This document shows positions 50,243 to 59,596 of a DNA stretch of 64,000 nucleotides, piece by piece; the stretch's first letter is position 1; each line of letters begins with the position of its first letter. The stretch lies in NCBI RefSeq assembly GCF_003935425.1, contig NZ_RHQN01000013.1, forward strand, positions 29,339-93,338. The letters run 5' to 3'. Both the position numbers and the translations under genes were made by a program. A model generated the notes under the pieces. The model ran no database searches and was not told the DNA's origin. It saw only the letters and a program-made list of their open reading frames with translations. Source of the stretch: Pseudomonas sp. v388. Lineage in GTDB: Bacteria; Pseudomonadota; Gammaproteobacteria; Pseudomonadales; Pseudomonadaceae.

Positions 50243-51518
50243 CGAGAAATCCCGGCCATTGCCGGTGAAAGTTGCGAACGAGCAAGTCGCAACTGTCGCG
50301 CGTAGCGAGGTCAAGAAGGGCGGTACCAGCTTTCGATATTTGCAGGACGTAGCCCCCGGCAACGCCGTCTCGCTTGTCATGCCTGTACGTTGGGACGCCT
50401 ACAACTGGTCAGATGGCATCCTCCCGATCCTGTCGATGAACATGCCCGAAGGCATCTTGAGGGCAGAGCTGCAGAGCATGTTCTCCAAGACGAAAAAAGG
50501 CTTTGATGACCTCGATCTGCTCGGGATTGTTGGCCCTTACCAGCTGGGCCGGGTTTCGGTCGGACACCTTGATGACGACGAGCTTCCAGATTTGTCGGTC
50601 GACGACCTGCTCATTCATGATTCGGCCCGAGGTCTGTTTGAAGATCTGTTGCAGCGCTATGCGAAGTACAGCGGCATTTCCGGCGTGCAACCTAAGGTGC
50701 TGGTGCGAGACGAAGCGGGCAACGAATTGAACAGGTTTACCCACCGAGGCGCGACACACATCGTCAAAAGCTGGCGGGAAGAGGACTACCCAGAGTTGGC
50801 CGCGAATGAGTTCTTCTGCATGCGAGCGGCAAAATACTCCGGGCTGGCCGTTCCGGACATCAGTCTCAGCGCCAATGGCAAACTGCTAATCGTCGAGCGA
50901 TTCGATGTAACGGATACGGGATACCTGGGTTTCGAAGACTTGTGCGTGCTCAATGGCTGGCCTGCACACAAGAAGTATGACGGCTCCGTTGAAGGGGCCG
51001 CAAAGCAGCTCAAGACCTTCCTGTCACCGGATCGGGTGCGCGAAGGGCTGGAGGCGCTGTTTCTCACTATCGCGTTGTCCACGGGCGTTCGAAACGGCGA
51101 CGCCCACTTGAAGAATTTCGGGGTCATGTACAACGACTGCAGCGAAGAGGCAGAGGTCTGGATGGCGCCGACCTATGACATCGTATCGACCACAGCCTAT
51201 AAGCCGAACGACATCATGGCTCTGTTTCTGGCCGGGTCGAAGAACTGGCCCAAGCACAAGCTGCTGGTTGAATTCGGTAGGCGCTCGTGTCAGCTCGGCG
51301 AGGGGCGTTGCCGTGATCTGATGGAGCAAGTGGCGCAGGGTATGGCAAAAGCCCGTGGCGAACTGCTGGAGTACCTTCGGGACCATGCCTCGTTCGAACT
51401 GATCGGCACCAGAATGCTGAGTGAATGGGATCGCGGAATACAACGCAGCCTGGTGCCGGAGACGCGCCCCAGAGTCGTGGATCTGGGCGCAAAGAAGGGT
51501 CGTAGCCCTGCCATGTGA
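50235..51518 (+). CDS. hipA: HipA-type serine/threonine kinase toxin
   Basis: 427 residues. The N-terminal subdomain (LGRVSVGHL...) precedes the kinase core: GISGVQPKVLV (the P-loop-like segment), ANEFFCMRAAKYSGLAVPDI, VERFDVTD, catalytic NGDAHLKNFGV and metal-binding APTYDIVST. HipA kinases phosphorylate tRNA synthetases (GltX in E. coli) and stop growth. All catalytic motifs look intact. It is 8 bases overlapped with hipB, the usual antitoxin-first order. Confidence 0.93.
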   Translation: MTDEKSRPLPVKVANEQVATVARSEVKKGGTSFRYLQDVAPGNAVSLVMPVRWDAYNWSDGILPILSMNMPEGILRAELQSMFSKTKKGFDDLDLLGIVGPYQLGRVSVGHLDDDELPDLSVDDLLIHDSARGLFEDLLQRYAKYSGISGVQPKVLVRDEAGNELNRFTHRGATHIVKSWREEDYPELAANEFFCMRAAKYSGLAVPDISLSANGKLLIVERFDVTDTGYLGFEDLCVLNGWPAHKKYDGSVEGAAKQLKTFLSPDRVREGLEALFLTIALSTGVRNGDAHLKNFGVMYNDCSEEAEVWMAPTYDIVSTTAYKPNDIMALFLAGSKNWPKHKLLVEFGRRSCQLGEGRCRDLMEQVAQGMAKARGELLEYLRDHASFELIGTRMLSEWDRGIQRSLVPETRPRVVDLGAKKGRSPAM

Positions 51519-51555
51519 TCTCCGTCAGCCGAAGGTAACTTGCTGCATCACGCAG

Positions 51556-52425
51556 TCAAAGCCCCCTGTACTGCAAACTGAACCCCAGCTCCACACTTTC
51601 CCCTTGCCGCAACAGGCACAACCCTGGCTTGCCCGGCAGGTGGTGGGCGTTGACCGGGTGGCTGACCGGTTCGAAGCAGAAGAACGGCAGATCCGGCGGG
51701 CAGAACACCAGAAAGTACTCGCTGCCGGTGGCCTGGCCGTGCAGTTCGTAGCCCAGGTCCGGCTGGCGGATGATGCAGCGGCCGTCCCATTGGGTGAAGC
51801 CGTTGTCCAGCCGGTTGGCGGGAAGGGTGTTGGACGAACTGAAATCCCATTCAGGCGGCAGTTCCGCCAGCTGTGTCGGTAAGCCGCCTTCATCGCTCAG
51901 CCAGACCTGCGCCGCCTTGGCCTGCAAGCGGGTATGGGTGGTGCGCGGCAGGTAGGGGTGCAAACCCAGGCCGTGCCAGGCGGCGCGGCTGTCCTGGTGA
52001 GTGGTGCTCAGTTCGATGCTCAGCAGGCCGTCGCGCAGGGTGTAGCGCAGCTGCGTGCGATAGGCGAACGGAATAGGGCTGTCGAGCTGCAGGCTGATCC
52101 GGTTTTCGCTGTGCTCGATCACCTGCCAAGGCTGTTGCCAGGCGCTGCCGTGAATCGGCAGTGCGTCGTTGGCGCTGTTGGGTTCAAGCGCCAGCCAGCC
52201 GTCCGGGGTGTCGAACCCGCCGTTGCCGATGCGGTTCGACCAGGGCGCCAGCGGGTAGCAACCCAGGCGCCTGGGCGTGGCCGCGGCCAGAGCGGCGGCG
52301 TCGCTGGGGCGCAGCAGCGGGTGGCCGCTGTGCAGCGCGGTCCAGTTGACGATACTGGCGCCGATGTCCGGCGCCACGGTCAGGCGCGTCAGGCCGTCTT
52401 CAAGCGTCAGAAGGTTTGCAGGCAT
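51556..52425 (-). CDS. Aldose 1-epimerase (mutarotase)
   Basis: 289 residues. The galactose-mutarotase fold is evident: PLAPWSNRIGNGGFDTPDG, ALPIHGSAWQQPWQV, GLGLHPYLPR with the catalytic histidine, and FFCFEPVSHPVNAHH with the catalytic glutamate. It interconverts sugar anomers. At the end of the uronate locus it may act on galacturonate or glucuronate. It overlaps the transporter gene by 26 bases. Confidence 0.91.
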   Translation of the reverse strand: MPANLLTLEDGLTRLTVAPDIGASIVNWTALHSGHPLLRPSDAAALAAATPRRLGCYPLAPWSNRIGNGGFDTPDGWLALEPNSANDALPIHGSAWQQPWQVIEHSENRISLQLDSPIPFAYRTQLRYTLRDGLLSIELSTTHQDSRAAWHGLGLHPYLPRTTHTRLQAKAAQVWLSDEGGLPTQLAELPPEWDFSSSNTLPANRLDNGFTQWDGRCIIRQPDLGYELHGQATGSEYFLVFCPPDLPFFCFEPVSHPVNAHHLPGKPGLCLLRQGESVELGFSLQYRGL

Positions 52426-53374
52426 TGGGTTCCGCCTTTTGGGAAGGAGATGTTGGCGTCGAAGGCGGGTTGCGCTTCAAGGCCAGCAGCACGATGCCGC
52501 TGACCACGATCAGTCCGCCGATGACCTGGCTGCTGCTGAGCAGCTGGTCGAGGATCAGCCAGCCGAACAGCAGGCTGGCGACCGGTTCGATGTTCATCAC
52601 CGGCGCGTTGCGGGCCATGTCCAGGCGCGTCATGCAGATGAACAGCAGCGAGAAGCCCAGGCCGTAGAGCACCACGAGGCTGGCCAGGGCGGTCCAGCCG
52701 GTCGAGGTGGCGGGCAGGTCGACGCCGCCGGGCAGCACGCCGCTGATGCCCGCCACGCTGGCGGCGACGAAGACCACCACCATGGTCAGCATGCTGCGCA
52801 CCGTGCCGCGCAGGCGGGCTAGCTTGTTATCCGTGATCCACAAGGCAACGGCGAACACCACCGCCGCCGTGAAGCCAAACGCGACGCCTTCCAGCCATTG
52901 CGGCTCGCTGCTGCCGGGGTTGCTCAGGCGATGCGGCACATCCAGTGCAAAGACCAGGCCGAACAGAATCAAGCCCATCAACAACGCGGCGCGACGAGTC
53001 GGTGCCGCACCGCCCAAGGCCCAGGTCAGCAACGCCAGCAGGATCGGCGCGACGTTGACCACCAGCAATGCCAGGGCAACGGGAATCCGCGCCACGGCCG
53101 AATAGATGCAGAAACTCTGGGTCGCAATCAGCAGGCCCAGCACGATCTGCCAGCGCCAGGTTTGTGCGCTGAAGCGCAGCGTTTCGCCTTGCCACAGCAC
53201 CAGCCCGATCAGCACCAGCAGGGTCACGCCGGAACGGCAAAGGATGGCCAGCAGCAGGCCGGTGTCGTGATCGAAGGCGATGCGCGCAGCGATGTGGTTG
53301 CCGGCGAACGCGCAGGCCAGCAGGGCCAGAATCAGCACCGCGATGTGGCGGGGAAATAATGCAGGAGCAGACAT
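52400..53374 (-). CDS. EamA/DMT-family transporter
   Basis: 324 residues from ATG 53374, with AAGGAGG upstream; the frame is open further to the right without support. About ten membrane spans in two EamA repeats are visible (for example VLILALLACAFAGNHIAARI and APVMNIEPVASLLFGWLILDQLL). These are drug/metabolite transporters that often export small molecules or amino acids. In the uronate locus it could export an intermediate, or be unrelated. It lies 74 bases after the TRAP permease gene. Confidence 0.88.
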   Translation of the reverse strand: MSAPALFPRHIAVLILALLACAFAGNHIAARIAFDHDTGLLLAILCRSGVTLLVLIGLVLWQGETLRFSAQTWRWQIVLGLLIATQSFCIYSAVARIPVALALLVVNVAPILLALLTWALGGAAPTRRAALLMGLILFGLVFALDVPHRLSNPGSSEPQWLEGVAFGFTAAVVFAVALWITDNKLARLRGTVRSMLTMVVVFVAASVAGISGVLPGGVDLPATSTGWTALASLVVLYGLGFSLLFICMTRLDMARNAPVMNIEPVASLLFGWLILDQLLSSSQVIGGLIVVSGIVLLALKRNPPSTPTSPSQKAEPNACKPSDA

Positions 53375-53448
53375 AAGCGACCAGCCTCCTTGGCTGGAAA
53401 ACAACATCGCCGCCAACGAGGGCGGCGATGGTGTGAAGCGTTGAACCG

Positions 53449-54729
53449 TTACAACACCACGCTGGGCAGCCACAACGAGATGGCCGGAATGTAGGTGACC
53501 AGCATCAGCACGAAAAACAGCGCCACATAGAACGGCAGCAGTGCCTTGACCGTCGCCTCGATGGTGACCTTGCCCACCGCCGCGCCGACGAACAGCACCG
53601 CGCCCACCGGCGGCGTTATCAGCCCGATGCCCAGGTTGACCAGCATGATCATGCCGAAGTGCACCGGGTCCACGCCGACACCGACGATCACCGGCAACAG
53701 GATCGGGGTGAGGATCAGGATCAGCGGCGCCATGTCCATCACCGTGCCCAGCAGCAGCAACATCACGTTGATGCACATCAGGATCACATAGCGGTTATCC
53801 GACAGGGTCAGGAACGCGGTGGTGATCTTCATCGGGATTTCCATCAGCGTCAGGATGTAGCCGAAGCTGGCAGCGAAACCGATCAGGATCATCACGATGG
53901 AAATGGTGCGCGCCGCCTTGTGCATCAGCTTGGGCAGGTCGCGCCATTTGTAGTCGCGGTAGATGAACATGGTGACGAAGAACGACCAGACCACGGCCAC
54001 GGCCGCCGATTCGGTGGCGGTGAACACGCCGCTGAGAATACCGCCCAGGATGATGACCATGGCCATCAGGCCCCAGAGCGCTTCGCCGGCGATTTTCAGC
54101 GCCTTGCGCAGCGGGATCACTTCACCCTTGGGGTAGTTGCGACGACGGGCGAAGATCATGCACAGGCCCATCATCACCGCGCTGAGCAGCAGGCCCGGCA
54201 TGATCCCGGCCATGAACAGCGAAGCGATGGACACCGTGCCGCCGGCCGCCAGCGAGTACAGCACCGAGTTGTGGCTCGGCGGGGTCAGCAGTGCCTGCAC
54301 CGAGCCGCTGACGGTCACTGCCGTGGAGAAATCACGCGGATAGCCGTTGCGTTCCATTTCCGGAATCAGCACCGAACCCACCGAAGCGGTATCGGCGACC
54401 GAAGAACCGGAAATCGCGCCAAAGAAGGTCGACGCGGTGATGTTCACCAGCGACAGACCGCCGCGCACGAAGCCCACCAGCACCCCGGCAAATGCCACCA
54501 GCCGGCGTGACATGCCGCCTTCGGCCATGATCGCGCCGGCCAGCACGAAGAACGGGATCGCCAGCAGCGAGAATTTGTTCACCCCGCCTGCGACCTGGAT
54601 CATCAGTGCGTCGAACGGGATCTCGATCCACCACGCGCCGATCAATGCCGCCAGGCCCAGGGCGTAGGCCACCGGCATGCCGATCAGAATCAGTGCGATG
54701 AAGCTGCCCAACAGTATGAATGCGTCCAT
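53449..54729 (-). CDS. TRAP transporter large permease (DctM-type)
   Basis: 426 residues with about a dozen membrane spans. DctM motifs include IGMPVAYALGLAALIGAWW, FSLLAIPFFVLAGAIMAEGGMSRRLV, SGSSVADTASVGSVLIPEME, and GIGLITPPVGAVLFVGAAVG near the end. It uses a sodium gradient to import acid substrates handed over by the binding protein at 55341. It directly abuts the small permease gene. Confidence 0.96.
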   Translation of the reverse strand: MDAFILLGSFIALILIGMPVAYALGLAALIGAWWIEIPFDALMIQVAGGVNKFSLLAIPFFVLAGAIMAEGGMSRRLVAFAGVLVGFVRGGLSLVNITASTFFGAISGSSVADTASVGSVLIPEMERNGYPRDFSTAVTVSGSVQALLTPPSHNSVLYSLAAGGTVSIASLFMAGIMPGLLLSAVMMGLCMIFARRRNYPKGEVIPLRKALKIAGEALWGLMAMVIILGGILSGVFTATESAAVAVVWSFFVTMFIYRDYKWRDLPKLMHKAARTISIVMILIGFAASFGYILTLMEIPMKITTAFLTLSDNRYVILMCINVMLLLLGTVMDMAPLILILTPILLPVIVGVGVDPVHFGMIMLVNLGIGLITPPVGAVLFVGAAVGKVTIEATVKALLPFYVALFFVLMLVTYIPAISLWLPSVVL

Positions 54730-55257
54730 TTATGCGGCACCTTCGCTTTCTTCCACCAAATCGAAACGCACGGCCCGGCGATGGCTTTGATCGCCGAGGA
54801 ATAATTTTTCAAGCACGAAGATCAGGGTGATCACGCCACCGATGGGAATCGGCAGGTAGGAAATCCCGACCCGTACCGAAGGCATTTCGCCCAGGTACTG
54901 ATTCCAGGTGGTCATGCACAGCTTCCAGCCTTTGACGGCCATGAACAGGCACACCACCGCCATCAGGATCTGCACCGCCACCGCGGCAATACGCCGAGTG
55001 GCCTCGGGCATGCGGTCCACGGCCATGGACACCGCCATGTGTGCACCGGCGCGGTAACTGGCGGCGGCACCGAAGAAGGTGAACACCACCATCAGCAGGA
55101 TCGCCGTAGGCTCCGGCCAGCTGGAACCGGTGCCCAGTACGTAACGGGCAAAGATGCCCCAGGGGATGATCAGTGACATGGTCAGCACCGACAGCCCGGC
55201 GATGCCGATGCTGATCCGGTACAGCAGGTCATTGAAGCGCAATATCGAATTTTTCAT
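54730..55257 (-). CDS. TRAP transporter small permease (DctQ-type)
   Basis: 175 residues, four membrane spans, with the DctQ pattern WGIFARYVLGTGSSWPEPTAIL and FFGAAASYRAGAHMAV. It pairs with the large permease, which begins immediately after its stop. Confidence 0.94.
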   Translation of the reverse strand: MKNSILRFNDLLYRISIGIAGLSVLTMSLIIPWGIFARYVLGTGSSWPEPTAILLMVVFTFFGAAASYRAGAHMAVSMAVDRMPEATRRIAAVAVQILMAVVCLFMAVKGWKLCMTTWNQYLGEMPSVRVGISYLPIPIGGVITLIFVLEKLFLGDQSHRRAVRFDLVEESEGAA

Positions 55258-55340
55258 GAAGATCTACCAAGGCTGCGGCGCACGGACTGGAGATCCGGCG
55301 CCGCACGGCTTAAAAAACTGCTGGTGAGAAAACGGCCGGA

Positions 55341-56324
55341 TCAGTTGACCGCTTCGATGCGCTTGATCAGATCGGCATACGGCGCGCCGTATTTGGCCCG
55401 TACCGGCGCCGTCGCGTCGTAGAACGCCTTCTTCTGGTCGGCGCTCAGGGCGATGAACTCCACGCCACCGGCCTTGAGCTTGGCTTCACTGTCGGCGGAC
55501 TTCTTGTCCCACAACACGCGCTCTTCAGCCTGGGCTTCCACCGCCAGCTTTTTCACCAGGGCCTGCTGCTCGGGGGTGAGCTTTTCCCAGGTGGTCTTGG
55601 CCATCACCACAGGCTCGGGCAGGATCAAGTGCTCGGTCAGGGTGTAGAACTTGGCGTTCTGGTAGTGGTTGTGTTCCAGCATGGTCGGCGGGTTGTTTTC
55701 CGCGCCGTCGATCACGCCGGTCTGCAGGGCGCTGAAGATTTCCCCGGTGGCCATGGCGATACCGTTGCCGCCCATGGCGTTGACGGTGTCGATGAACAGC
55801 GGGTTGCCCTGCACACGAATCTTCATGCCCTTGAGGTCGGCGATGTCGCGCACCGGCTTCTTGGTGTAGAGGTTGCGCGTGCCGCCGTCCATCCAGGCCA
55901 AGGCGACCATGTTGAAGTTGGAGTTGGTGATCTTGTCGAGGATCTCCTGGCCGATCTCGCCATCGATGATCTTGCGCATGTGCGCATGGTCACGAAAGAT
56001 GAACGGCAGGTTGAACACGTTGACGTCCGGCACTACCGGACCAACGATGCCCAGGCTGACGCGGGTCATCTGCACCGCGCCGCTCTGCACCTGCTCGACC
56101 ACTTCCTTTTCCGAACCGAGCACGCCGCCGGCGAACATCTTGAAGCTGATGTCGCCGTTGCTCTGTTCCTGAAGCTTCTTGCCCATGTTTTCTTCAGCCA
56201 CCACCGGCGGGTAGCCCTTGGGGTGGACTTCGGCGAACTTGATCTTGACGTCGGCCCAGGCCGCATTGGAGATGCAAAAGGCCAGCGGGAGTGCCGCGAT
56301 GAGTAACTTGCGTTTGAAATCCAT
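55341..56324 (-). CDS. TRAP transporter periplasmic binding protein (DctP-type)
   Basis: 327 residues from ATG 56324, with GGAGAT six bases upstream. Signal peptide cut near AAWA (about residue 24). DctP features: VKIKFAEVHPKGYPPVVAEE, GVIDGAENNPPTM and a conserved Arg in KGMKIRVQGNPLF. By context its ligand is probably galacturonate or glucuronate, since the next genes oxidise uronates. Confidence 0.95.
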   Translation of the reverse strand: MDFKRKLLIAALPLAFCISNAAWADVKIKFAEVHPKGYPPVVAEENMGKKLQEQSNGDISFKMFAGGVLGSEKEVVEQVQSGAVQMTRVSLGIVGPVVPDVNVFNLPFIFRDHAHMRKIIDGEIGQEILDKITNSNFNMVALAWMDGGTRNLYTKKPVRDIADLKGMKIRVQGNPLFIDTVNAMGGNGIAMATGEIFSALQTGVIDGAENNPPTMLEHNHYQNAKFYTLTEHLILPEPVVMAKTTWEKLTPEQQALVKKLAVEAQAEERVLWDKKSADSEAKLKAGGVEFIALSADQKKAFYDATAPVRAKYGAPYADLIKRIEAVN

Positions 56325-56400
56325 GGATATCTCCGATGTTGTTGTTTTTGGTCGGTGCCGATAGGAATTCACAGCTGGAATGTCGGTGCGATGGGCGCAA

Positions 56401-57282
56401 TCAGCCCTGGAACGTGGGCTCCTGAAGACCTTTGACGCCGGGCCGCAAGGCGAACACGCCACCGGCCAGGGGTTGATCGGTCAGATCGCCGCCGGGGCGA
56501 ATCGAGGTCACGAACAGGGTGTCCAGGTCCGCGCCGCCAAAGGCGCACATGGCCGGCTTTTTCACCGGTACGGCCAGTGAGCGGTCCAGCTTGCCCGCCG
56601 GCGTGAAGCGGTGGATCAGGCCGGCGTCGTTGCCGCAGATCCAGTAACAGCCATCGGCGTCCACCGCCGCGCCGTCAGGGCGGCCGGGATGTTCGTTCAT
56701 GTCCACGAACAGGCGCCGGTTGTGCGGCGTGCCGCTGTCGGTGTCGTAGTCGAAGGCCCAGATCTTCTGCACGCCGGGGTGCGAGTCGGAGAGGTACATG
56801 ATCGTGCCTTCCGGGCTGAAGCCCAGGCCATTGGGCACGATGAAGCCGTCCAGTTGCGGTTCCAGGCTTCGCTGCCCGGCCTGATAGCGATACAGCGCCC
56901 CGACCACGGCACCGGCGTTCATGTCCATGAGCATGGTGCCGGCCCAGAAGCGGCCCTGGCGGTCGCAGCGGCCGTCGTTGAAACGCATGCCGTCCCGGGC
57001 GTGGCGGACGTCGACCAACGGTGTGGCGACCAGTTGGTCGGTATCGTCGGGCTGCACATGAAACAGGCCGGTTTCCATGCCGGCGATCCAGCCGCCAGTG
57101 GCGTGGGCCGCGATGCAGGCCAGCATCTGCGGCGCCTGCCAGCTGCGGCTCTGGCCGTCCAGGCTCCAGCGGTGCAAGCGCCCGGCCGGAATGTCCACCC
57201 AGTACAGCGCCTGGTCGCGAACGCTCCAGACAGGGCTTTCACCGGTGGCATTGCGCGCATCGAGAATCAGTTCAGCGTCCAT
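56401..57282 (-). CDS. SMP-30/gluconolactonase family lactonase
   Basis: 293 residues with the six-bladed propeller signature: GESPVWSVRDQALYWVDIPA, RFNDGRCDRQGRFWAGTM, IVPNGLGFSPEGTIMYLSDS and RPDGAAVDADGCYW. Metal-binding Glu, Asn and Asp are in place. In the uronate dehydrogenase pathway the product is an aldarate lactone, and a lactonase of this family opens it to galactarate or glucarate. It lies 41 bases after udh. Confidence 0.92.
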   Translation of the reverse strand: MDAELILDARNATGESPVWSVRDQALYWVDIPAGRLHRWSLDGQSRSWQAPQMLACIAAHATGGWIAGMETGLFHVQPDDTDQLVATPLVDVRHARDGMRFNDGRCDRQGRFWAGTMLMDMNAGAVVGALYRYQAGQRSLEPQLDGFIVPNGLGFSPEGTIMYLSDSHPGVQKIWAFDYDTDSGTPHNRRLFVDMNEHPGRPDGAAVDADGCYWICGNDAGLIHRFTPAGKLDRSLAVPVKKPAMCAFGGADLDTLFVTSIRPGGDLTDQPLAGGVFALRPGVKGLQEPTFQG

Positions 57283-57323
57283 GGCATCTGCATCTCTGTC
57301 ATAAGGGTCAGAACGGGAAACGG

Positions 57324-58148
57324 TTACTCGTCACCGAACGGGCCGGCTGCCACGAAAGCGCCGCCCTGGTACACCATGGCCGGATCATCGGCGGCCGGCA
57401 TCGGTTGCGCTTCCACCTTGTCGCGGAACACTTCCGAACAATCCTTGGGGGTGAAACCCAGATGGCTGGCCAGGTGGTTGTTCCACCACACGGTCTTGTT
57501 GTCCGACACGCCGTAGACCACCGTATGGCCGACATTCGGCGTATACAGCGCGCGCTCGATCAGTTGGGTCAGGTCGTCGAAGCTCAGCCAGGTGCTCATC
57601 ATCCGGCGGTTCTGCGGCTCGGGAAAGGAAGAGCCGATGCGGATGCTGACGGTTTCGATGCCGTAGCGATCGAAATAGAAACTGGCCATGTCTTCGCCGT
57701 AGGACTTGGACAAGCCGTAGTAACCGTCCGGACGGCGTGGGGAGTGGGCGTCGAGGGTTTCGTCCTGTTTGTAGAAACCGATCACGTGGTTGGAGCTGGC
57801 GAAGATGATGCGCTTGACGCCATGGCGCCGCGCTGCTTCGTAGATATGGAACACGCCGCAGATATTGGCGCCGAGGATTTCCTCGAAAGGTCGTTCCACC
57901 GACACGCCGCCGAAATGCAGGATGGCGTCTACGCCATCGACCAGCTGATGCACGGCTTGTTTGTCGGAAAGATCACAGATCTGGACTTCTTCGCCGCTGC
58001 CGGCCGGCGCCATGTCCGCGATGTCGGAGAGTCGCAGTGTCTTTGCGTAAGGCCGCAGTGTTTCGCGCAATACTTTACCCAGGCCACCTGCCGCTCCGGT
58101 GAGCAGGAGGCGATCGAAGGGTTTTTGCGCGGTCGGATCCGTTGCCAT
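57324..58148 (-). CDS. udh: NAD-dependent uronate dehydrogenase
   Basis: 274 residues. A short-chain dehydrogenase fold: LLLTGAAGGLGKVLRETL (NAD site), DAILHFGGVSVERPFEEIL, IIFASSNHVIGFY and catalytic YGLSKSYGEDM. Length and sequence character match the biochemically known Udh of P. syringae (EC 1.1.1.203), which oxidises D-galacturonate or D-glucuronate to the aldarolactone. It is first after a probable operator (58177-58196). Confidence 0.94.
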   Translation of the reverse strand: MATDPTAQKPFDRLLLTGAAGGLGKVLRETLRPYAKTLRLSDIADMAPAGSGEEVQICDLSDKQAVHQLVDGVDAILHFGGVSVERPFEEILGANICGVFHIYEAARRHGVKRIIFASSNHVIGFYKQDETLDAHSPRRPDGYYGLSKSYGEDMASFYFDRYGIETVSIRIGSSFPEPQNRRMMSTWLSFDDLTQLIERALYTPNVGHTVVYGVSDNKTVWWNNHLASHLGFTPKDCSEVFRDKVEAQPMPAADDPAMVYQGGAFVAAGPFGDE

Positions 58149-58176
58149 GAGAGTGTCCCTGATTGTTATTGTTTTT

Positions 58177-58196
58177 GTCATCTGTTGTCGTATGAC
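58177..58196. promoter_or_regulatory. Operator-like site upstream of udh
   Basis: GTCATCTGTTGTCGTATGAC lies 28 bases upstream of udh and shares GTTGTCGTATGACT exactly with the site at 59866-59885. The core GTCGTATGAC is nearly palindromic (GTC-R-TA-Y-GAC), as expected for a GntR-type dimer. A TGTTATTGTTTT sequence lies on the udh-proximal side of both sites. Confidence 0.6.
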
Positions 58197-58327
58197 TATT
58201 GGGATTATCGACATCGGCCGCGCTGGTTGTCAACGCGGCCGATCACAAAGTTTTTCCGCTGCAAACCCTGCCCAGGACAGCTTTTCGCAGCAGAACCCGC
58301 TTTGCGGGCGGGCTTGCGAGCCTGGCG

Positions 58328-59596
58328 TCAGAGCAACGAAATCGGGTAGCTGATAAAGATCCGGTTTTCGTCGAACTCATTGGTGCTGAAGTCGCGGCGC
58401 AGGGTCGAGTTGCGCCATTTCAGGTTCAGGTTCTTGAAGGTGCCGCTCTGCACGGTGTACGCCAGTTCCGACTCGCGGCCCCATTCCTTGCCGTCGGTAA
58501 TGGCGCCGGTGTGCACGTTGTCACCGCTGATGTAGCGGTTCATCAGGGTCAGGCCGGGAATGCCGAGGGCCACGAAATTGTAGTCATGGCGCAGCTGCCA
58601 GGATTTTTCGCGAGCGTTGTCGTAGCTGGAGTTATAGCTGTCATTGGCCAGTGTGCCGCCGCTGGTGCCGTTGACCCGCATCCAGGCGCTGTCGCCGGTG
58701 AGTTTCTGCAGGCCGACGTAGAACGTGTGACCACTGTATTTGGCGGACAGCAGCGCATAGGCAGTCTTGTTATCCAGGTCGCCGGCCAGCTGGCTGCCGT
58801 CTTCCTTGCCGATGAAGTAGCCCAGGTTGGCGCCCAGGGTCCAGTCGCCCAGCGGCTGGCTGTGCAGGACATTGAGGAACTGCTGCTGGTAGATGTCCTT
58901 GAGTTCGGCATGCCACAGGCCGATCTGGGTGCGCTTTTCGTTGAACACGTATTCGCCGCCGGCGAAGTTGAAGCGGTCGGAGACAAAGGCGCCCCGGCCG
59001 TTCATCGACATGTCTTCCATGCTCGCATCGTTGCGCGGGCTGTTGCCGCGGAACTGGCCGCCGTAGAGCGTCAGGCCGCTGATTTCCTTGGAGGTGATCT
59101 GCCCGCCGCGGAAAGTCTGCGGCAGGGATCGGCCGTCGTCGGAACGCAGGATCGGCAGCACCGGCATCCACTCGCCGACCTTCAGTTCGGTCTGGGACAA
59201 CCTGGCCTTGCCCGCCACACCCAGCCGCCCGAAATCATCGGCCGGGCGCCCGTCGCTGTGGATCGGCAACAGCTGCGTGCCGCCGGTGCCGCGTCCGCCA
59301 TCGAGCTTGACCGAATACAGGCCCAGCACGTCGACGCCGAAGCCGACCAGGCCCGGCGTGAAGCCGGATTTGGCGTCGAGAATGAAGCTCTGGGTCCATT
59401 CCTCGGCCTTGCCTTGCGGCGCCGCGCTGCTGGGGTAAGCCGGGTTGGTGAAGTTGCGGTTGAAGTAGGCGTTGCGCAGGTTGAGCGTGGCCTTGGTGTC
59501 GTCGATGAAGCCTTCGGCCATGCCCAGCAGCGGGAAGGCCATGCCGAGTCCTCCCAGACCAAGAATGACCTGCGAACGAGTGTTATGAGATTTCAT
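58328..59596 (-). CDS. OprD-family outer-membrane porin
   Basis: 422 residues from ATG 59596, with GGGAG about ten bases upstream. Signal peptide near AFPLLGMAEG (about residue 27). OprD features: FIDDTKATLNLRNAYFNRNF, EWTQSFILDAKSGFTPGLVGFGVD, and a C-terminal beta strand ending in RIFISYPISLL. These porins take up amino acids or sugar acids. Position beside udh and the TRAP genes suggests uronate uptake. Confidence 0.94.
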   Translation of the reverse strand: MKSHNTRSQVILGLGGLGMAFPLLGMAEGFIDDTKATLNLRNAYFNRNFTNPAYPSSAAPQGKAEEWTQSFILDAKSGFTPGLVGFGVDVLGLYSVKLDGGRGTGGTQLLPIHSDGRPADDFGRLGVAGKARLSQTELKVGEWMPVLPILRSDDGRSLPQTFRGGQITSKEISGLTLYGGQFRGNSPRNDASMEDMSMNGRGAFVSDRFNFAGGEYVFNEKRTQIGLWHAELKDIYQQQFLNVLHSQPLGDWTLGANLGYFIGKEDGSQLAGDLDNKTAYALLSAKYSGHTFYVGLQKLTGDSAWMRVNGTSGGTLANDSYNSSYDNAREKSWQLRHDYNFVALGIPGLTLMNRYISGDNVHTGAITDGKEWGRESELAYTVQSGTFKNLNLKWRNSTLRRDFSTNEFDENRIFISYPISLL

